NCBI GenBank assembly: GCA_020847095.1
Contig: JADLCR010000064.1
Span: 1 to 55,395, forward strand
Origin: Oligoflexia bacterium
Lineage (GTDB): Bacteria; Bdellovibrionota; Bdellovibrionia; JABDDW01
Length of the DNA: 55,395 nucleotides
Direction of reading: 5' to 3'
Shown here: one piece after another, positions 51,345-55,395 of the stretch
How the letters are laid out: each line of letters begins with the position of its first letter
Position numbering within the stretch: position 1 is the stretch's first letter
Translations under genes and position numbers: made by a program
Notes under the pieces: model-generated
The model's input: the letters and a program-made list of their open reading frames with translations, nothing else
Told to the model about the DNA's origin: nothing
Database searches by the model: none

Positions 51345-51372
51345 TAAAGTTTAATACCCCCTGGTCCGAGAA
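51345..51372 (+). promoter_or_regulatory. Candidate sigma-28 (FliA)-like promoter of cassette 2
   Basis: TAAAGTTT (51345-51352) matches the FliA -35 exactly. After 12 nt TCCGAGAA (51365-51372) matches 6 of 8 bases of GCCGATAA. The predicted start lies near 51379, followed by GGAG and the ATG at 51398. The same spacer occurs at 940-967. In front of cassette 1, TAAAACTT (21966-21973) and GACGGGAC (21986-21993) have the same spacing but a poor match. Confidence 0.45.
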
Positions 51373-51397
51373 GTTAAGGGAATAGCGGAGTATAAAA

Positions 51398-53443
51398 ATG
51401 AAGCGGCGAAAAACTAAGTTTAATTGGTCAAAGTATTGGTCAACCAATTCTAAAAAGCTGAAAAGCTTTTGGAAGAACTTTTTGAAAACCAAAAGGCGTT
51501 GGTTTCAAACCTGGGGCATAGGCGTTTTAGCTCTTAGCCTTGGATTTGTTTATCAAAACTGCTCTGATACCCGACTTCGCCGACCCGACGTCGCTCAAAT
51601 CTCAATTGCAAGCCAAGCTCCAGTTGAGGGAACCGGATTACCTCCCATTGAGGTAAGCGCTATTCAACGTCTCGTTGTGGTTCTTGATATGAGTCACTCG
51701 GCTGTGCGAGGAGCTTGCCCCGATGACTTAGATGATCCTGTTATTAATGGAAATCCTTGTGACCCCGGGTTCGATCCAACGGGCCTGCGATTTGAATGGG
51801 TCCGAGGCTGGATCAATAACTACGGATTGGGAGCCGGTGACGTTAAAGTCATGCTTGTTCCATATTCAGGCGGCAACAGACTACGTCCCAATCCTCAGAT
51901 TCCAAATCCCTTTTTGCCAGACGGCCCAAACATGACATTCATTTCGAAATCGGCAGCACTCTTATACTTGGATACCTTAAAGGCTGAACAAGTCGAAACT
52001 TTTAACCGTATGGATTCTAATGACAAGGCTCAAATCATGGGCACCTCAATCATCATGCAGGGTCTCAATTACGCTCGAGCTAAAATCGATCAAGAACTTC
52101 AAGTCATCGATGCGTCTAACAACAACATGCGTTCCCGATTTGATGTCATTGTGATGGGTGACGGAGTGCCTCGTCCCATGGTTCATCACTACGCCTCAGC
52201 TATGAGATTGCCTAAAGATGCCGATGGCAACCCAGCCTGCGAGCCTCTTGCGCAATCCGATGACTGCGGAAGTCTCGATCCTGACGTCTGCGACGCTTGT
52301 CGCGAAGTGGGCCGAGCCTTTTTAGGTTCAGTTGGTGATCCCATGCAAAACTACCCCCCATCAGTGGTACCTAAGCTCTTAGAAATTCAGGGTCTCTTTC
52401 GAAACTATGGCGTCAGCAGCAATTTAAATCTGGCTCAAGTTTGTCCCGACCGCATCCCGGCTGGACAAAATGAGCCTGTCACCGAATCAACAGACGTGAA
52501 TGATCCTAACGTCAATATTTTGCAATTCTTATCTCAGCGCACCGGACTGACGCTTCATCAATCATGCTCCTCGGTGGCACCTATTCAGATTCAATCGGCC
52601 GCCGGAACCGGAGATAACTATCTTGTGTCTGACTTTATTGTCGTCAATCTCAACGCCCGCGTTACCGGTTTTAACACGATCGAAGCAGACTCAGATGGTG
52701 ATGGCCTCACCGATAACGAGGAGTTAACCTTGGGTACGGATCCAACAAATCCGAGATCTGATCGTTCTGCAGATTCAGGCCAATGTCTCGACAGCATTAA
52801 AGAGCGCTATGGTTGCAAACGCCCCGCTCTTGGTTGCTTTGCTAATCTTGATGCCGATGGCGACGGCTTAAATTCGTGCGAAGAAGATACGATCTCAACA
52901 GATGACTTCAGAGTTGATAGTGATAACGATGGTATCCCAAATCTTCATGAAGTCCTGTTTCGAACGCAGATTCTCGAGGACGATAACCTTCAAGACGCAA
53001 GCAGTGATGGTTTATCAAATAAGCAAGCCTATTTAAAAGGTGCCACAGCACAAGCTGACTTGTCTGTCGTTCCTGCTAATCAACTTGTTCGCACCGAATT
53101 TAGAGACCTCGGCGCGACAGCAAACAGCCCCCACGAGTATTATCTCCATATCGTTGGAGTGCCTTTGGTTAACACCAAAGCAGTTCCCGACGCTAATCGC
53201 TTTAATATGTTCCGTGCAGCCAACTTGAATCCGGCAACAATTATTCAAGATGATTCAAATTTTGGTCCAATCACTCATGCCGAAGGAATCAACCAAATCG
53301 TTGTTTTGATTCGTGCCGTATCGATCATCAATCCAAAAGACGCCATTTGGTTTATCAAACGATTTGATGTTGCGTTTAGTAACCCTCAATTTCCCCCACT
53401 TGTGCTTTCGACATTTAAGCAAGTGAAGCGAGGAGGAGACTGA
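51398..53443 (+). CDS. Cassette 2 protein A: vWA-domain protein with Asp-rich (thrombospondin type 3-like) repeats
   Basis: A 681-residue paralogue of the protein at 22035. A long basic N-terminal stretch (~1-38) precedes one hydrophobic segment that ends in GFVYQNC, then SDTRLRRPD. The Cys stands where cassette 1 has a normal lipobox, but here Asn precedes it. The vWA metal site has DMSHS (~96), a Thr in GTSIIMQG and Asp in VMGDGVPRP. Calcium-type repeats occur at ~429 (DSDGDGLTD), ~484 (DADGDGLNS) and ~504 (DSDNDGIPN). The C-terminal module has VGVPLVNTKAV...NQIVVLIRAVSI. GGAG lies about 8 nt before the ATG. Probably membrane-anchored or lipidated and exported. Function unknown. Confidence 0.85.
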   Translation: MKRRKTKFNWSKYWSTNSKKLKSFWKNFLKTKRRWFQTWGIGVLALSLGFVYQNCSDTRLRRPDVAQISIASQAPVEGTGLPPIEVSAIQRLVVVLDMSHSAVRGACPDDLDDPVINGNPCDPGFDPTGLRFEWVRGWINNYGLGAGDVKVMLVPYSGGNRLRPNPQIPNPFLPDGPNMTFISKSAALLYLDTLKAEQVETFNRMDSNDKAQIMGTSIIMQGLNYARAKIDQELQVIDASNNNMRSRFDVIVMGDGVPRPMVHHYASAMRLPKDADGNPACEPLAQSDDCGSLDPDVCDACREVGRAFLGSVGDPMQNYPPSVVPKLLEIQGLFRNYGVSSNLNLAQVCPDRIPAGQNEPVTESTDVNDPNVNILQFLSQRTGLTLHQSCSSVAPIQIQSAAGTGDNYLVSDFIVVNLNARVTGFNTIEADSDGDGLTDNEELTLGTDPTNPRSDRSADSGQCLDSIKERYGCKRPALGCFANLDADGDGLNSCEEDTISTDDFRVDSDNDGIPNLHEVLFRTQILEDDNLQDASSDGLSNKQAYLKGATAQADLSVVPANQLVRTEFRDLGATANSPHEYYLHIVGVPLVNTKAVPDANRFNMFRAANLNPATIIQDDSNFGPITHAEGINQIVVLIRAVSIINPKDAIWFIKRFDVAFSNPQFPPLVLSTFKQVKRGGD

Positions 53444-53444
53444 G

Positions 53445-55109
53445 ATGCCACGCTGGATTAAACATTCAGCCGTCATCTTGCTCTTTTTGGGGCTTGTCAC
53501 CACTCCGTACATCAATTGTGGTGATGTGAAGCTAACCAAAATGAAAGAGGCCAGCGTGGTTAGCAATTCCATTAAGGTGGAGGGAACTTTCTGTAGCCAG
53601 CCACCTCCTTCATCGACAAATCCTTTAAGCGTTATTTTCATCATCGATATGTCGGGTTCTAACATTAATCGCCCAGGCCAACCTCCTGGTACCGATATCG
53701 GCGGCTTAAGATTCACTCGCGTTGAAGAGTTTATTAATAACTGTAACGCAGGTTCAAATGTTCGATACTCGATCATTCCATTTTCGACAAATATCTTGCT
53801 CAATGACGCCAATAATTCGCGCTGCAAAACGTTTTACAACGCTAACCAAGCGCGAAGCGTGGTGGGGCAATTACGAAATATTCAAAATTCAAATCCATCG
53901 GCTATGGCCTATACCAACTATCAATCGGCTCTCGATTGTTTAAATGTTCTTATGCAAGAGGACATCGACACCTTACTAGCCCAATCGCCGGCGGCGGCCA
54001 AAAATCAGTTTTATACGACTTACTTTTTAACTGACGGAGCCCCAACAGATGAAGTGGGCACCCCCATTCCTGCGGGTCAAATCGATGCCGTCGCTGCAGC
54101 CTATGCCGGAAGTGTCCGAGCAACATCGATATTTACGAAACAAGCGGCCGGTGGATTTTTATTTCAATCGGTTTATTACGGAAATCGCGATTTCACTTTA
54201 GCCAACCGATTTTTGCTCCCCATGACTCAAGCTGGGGGCACCGCCGCAACAATTCAAGCGACAGATCTTTCATCGCCAGGAACTTTGAACTTTTGTCAAA
54301 TGACCTTTGAACCTGTGTTTGTGCCATTCTCTGTTAAGAATCCGTTTTTGATGAACTACAATGCTTTAATGAAAAATGGTGTGCTGCTACCCGACTCTGA
54401 TTCTGACGGGCGCCCGGACTCGCAAGACACAACTCCTGTCGCTCGCCGCACGCCAAACACCAAAGAACTTTTTGAAGGCATATGTAACTTGATGCCTGCC
54501 GGAACTTGTGCGGCCTTTAATACCAGCGGCTGCAACAACACTCTTATTGATCTCTTCGGATTTACGGCCTGCGATCGCCAAGTCATGTCTCTAGATGGCA
54601 AAGGCGATTTGGACCACGACGGGATGCCCGATCTTGCGGAAATTCTCAAAGGCGGATTGGTCTCAACTAAAGACGATGACTATACGGCTGGCGATGGACT
54701 TACGAATTTGCAAAAATTAAGAAAGGGTCGCCAGTTAAGATTTTTTGAAGTGGGTATTGATCCAAAAACCGAGATTAATGCGGTTTTCACAAGACAAAAT
54801 GTGAACACGATTTGCCAAGAAGGAACGGAAGAGTACAAGATCAGTGTCCACAACCTTCCATTGGTTCGAACGAAAGCGTACTCATCGGCCAATGCCACTG
54901 AAAATAGTTATTTCGGCCATGGAGAAGAAGAGAATTTAGCCAATATCTATTTCTATTCGGAACCTTCAAATCCTGAGCTTGCATCCACACAGATTTTTGG
55001 TTTGAAGCCCGATGTGGTGCGCACCAAAATGAAATTTAGATTTGGAGAATCAAAACATATTTATTTAGATCCAAGCGATTTTACCGTTGTTGGAACATTT
55101 GAAGAGTAA
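53445..55109 (+). CDS. Cassette 2 protein B: vWA-domain protein with Asp-rich repeats
   Basis: A 554-residue paralogue of the protein at 23960. The signal segment ends TPYINC, then GDVKL; as in its neighbour, Asn precedes the Cys. The vWA metal site has DMSGS (~67), a Thr in YTNYQSALD and Asp in YFLTDGAPTD. The FLFQSVYYGNRDF block is shared with cassette 1. Calcium-type repeats lie at ~315 (DSDSDGRPD) and ~387 (DLDHDGMPD), followed by AGDGLTNLQKLRKGRQ. The C-terminal module has NLPLVRTKAYS...NSYFGHGEEENLA. The ATG follows the stop of gene A by one base with a strong GGAGGAG, so the pair is tightly co-expressed. Confidence 0.85.
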   Translation: MPRWIKHSAVILLFLGLVTTPYINCGDVKLTKMKEASVVSNSIKVEGTFCSQPPPSSTNPLSVIFIIDMSGSNINRPGQPPGTDIGGLRFTRVEEFINNCNAGSNVRYSIIPFSTNILLNDANNSRCKTFYNANQARSVVGQLRNIQNSNPSAMAYTNYQSALDCLNVLMQEDIDTLLAQSPAAAKNQFYTTYFLTDGAPTDEVGTPIPAGQIDAVAAAYAGSVRATSIFTKQAAGGFLFQSVYYGNRDFTLANRFLLPMTQAGGTAATIQATDLSSPGTLNFCQMTFEPVFVPFSVKNPFLMNYNALMKNGVLLPDSDSDGRPDSQDTTPVARRTPNTKELFEGICNLMPAGTCAAFNTSGCNNTLIDLFGFTACDRQVMSLDGKGDLDHDGMPDLAEILKGGLVSTKDDDYTAGDGLTNLQKLRKGRQLRFFEVGIDPKTEINAVFTRQNVNTICQEGTEEYKISVHNLPLVRTKAYSSANATENSYFGHGEEENLANIYFYSEPSNPELASTQIFGLKPDVVRTKMKFRFGESKHIYLDPSDFTVVGTFEE

Positions 55110-55133
55110 AAATAAATCCCGATGGAGGATGTC

Positions 55134-55395
55134 ATGAGTCTCTTAAAACAAAATATGATCATTCTGGTGGCCCTATCGTGCCTCGCCATCCCTCGGGTAG
55201 GTTTTGCACAAGCGCAGCTTGGTCCCATGGACTGTAAGCCTTTAGAAACGCAAACCTTTTGCTTTCCTGGAACAATTCTTCCTCCTGGTGGAAATGAAAA
55301 CAATCCTTGTAGCGATTGTACATTTTGTCGGGGACCAGCGAAGACGATGATCAATTCAAGAATCCAGTGCGTTGAAGAAGAATGCGTTCGTTACG
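55134..55395 (+). CDS. Cassette 2 protein C: secreted Cys-rich protein (partial, runs off the right edge)
   Basis: The ATG at 55134 has GGAGG 5 nt upstream. The frame is open to the window end (87 codons). A signal peptide (MSLLKQNMIILVALSCLAIP...GFAQAQ) is followed by Cys-rich sequence: MDCKPL, FCFPG, PCSDCTFCRGP, QCVEEECVRY. The PCSDCTFCRG block corresponds to PCRDCKYCRG in the protein at 25609, and the position after gene B is the same, so it is the third gene of cassette 2. The C-terminus is missing. Confidence 0.75.
   Translation, partial: MSLLKQNMIILVALSCLAIPRVGFAQAQLGPMDCKPLETQTFCFPGTILPPGGNENNPCSDCTFCRGPAKTMINSRIQCVEEECVRY

Overview
The window looks like chromosome from a Bdellovibrio-like bacterium (Bdellovibrionota, probably Bdellovibrionia). 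This is an inference from gene content: an AmpG-type muropeptide importer, polyphosphate kinase, KorAB, many secreted proteins and lipoproteins of unknown function, a RAYT-type transposase relative, and abundant TTG/GTG starts. No rRNA, tRNA, CRISPR array, prophage or integrase was seen. Genes are densely packed on both strands, with frequent 1-4 bp stop/start overlaps.

Layout. 1-4964: the start of a large surface protein running off the left edge, a possible broken small gene, a membrane protein with two cyclic-nucleotide-binding domains, a secreted protein, a lipoprotein and an Mpo1-like protein. 5026-9884 (minus): an operon trhO - methyltransferase - rsmJ - MFS transporter - M1-type metallopeptidase. 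9950-11400 (plus): yebC and a 2H phosphoesterase with a disordered tail. 11409-16234 (minus): fumC - HAD protein - C-terminal processing protease, then a small secreted protein. 16289-21818 (plus): an ABC importer of the NitT/TauT type (fused permease plus ATPase with AAA-associated domain), Smr protein, ampG and srkA. 22035-26049 (plus): cassette 1, two von Willebrand factor A (vWA) lipoproteins and a Cys-rich secreted protein. 26046-31398: serA, an adenylate-forming enzyme, a lipoprotein, a GlcD-type FAD oxidase and a small secreted protein. 31465-35310 (minus): ppk1 and a thioredoxin/TPR protein. 35355-42623 (plus): methyltransferase, unknown protein, TPR protein, korA-korB and a class III adenylate cyclase. 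42634-44363: a secreted protein and the RAYT with a downstream palindrome. 44417-49710 (minus): lemA - hslO - FecR-domain protein - fibronectin-like/outer-membrane protein. 49810-55395 (plus): sthA and cassette 2, a second copy of the vWA/vWA/Cys-rich cassette that runs off the right edge.

The strongest candidate for an undescribed system is this duplicated three-gene cassette. Each copy encodes protein A (vWA plus thrombospondin type 3-like Asp-rich repeats), protein B (vWA plus the same kind of repeats) and protein C (small, secreted, very Cys-rich), in the same order and orientation about 29 kb apart. All four A/B proteins share a short motif directly after the membrane-proximal Cys and a related C-terminal module, so A and B are themselves related. 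A calcium-dependent surface assembly is a reasonable inference but is not shown.

A second pattern concerns expression. Many genes without a Shine-Dalgarno sequence have a TTGACA-like -35 ending 28-32 nt before the start codon and a -10 ending 6-8 nt before it, which predicts leaderless mRNAs. Two surface-protein transcription units (the left-edge gene and cassette 2) instead have a TAAAGTTT element followed by a CCGA-core element, resembling sigma-28 (FliA) promoters.
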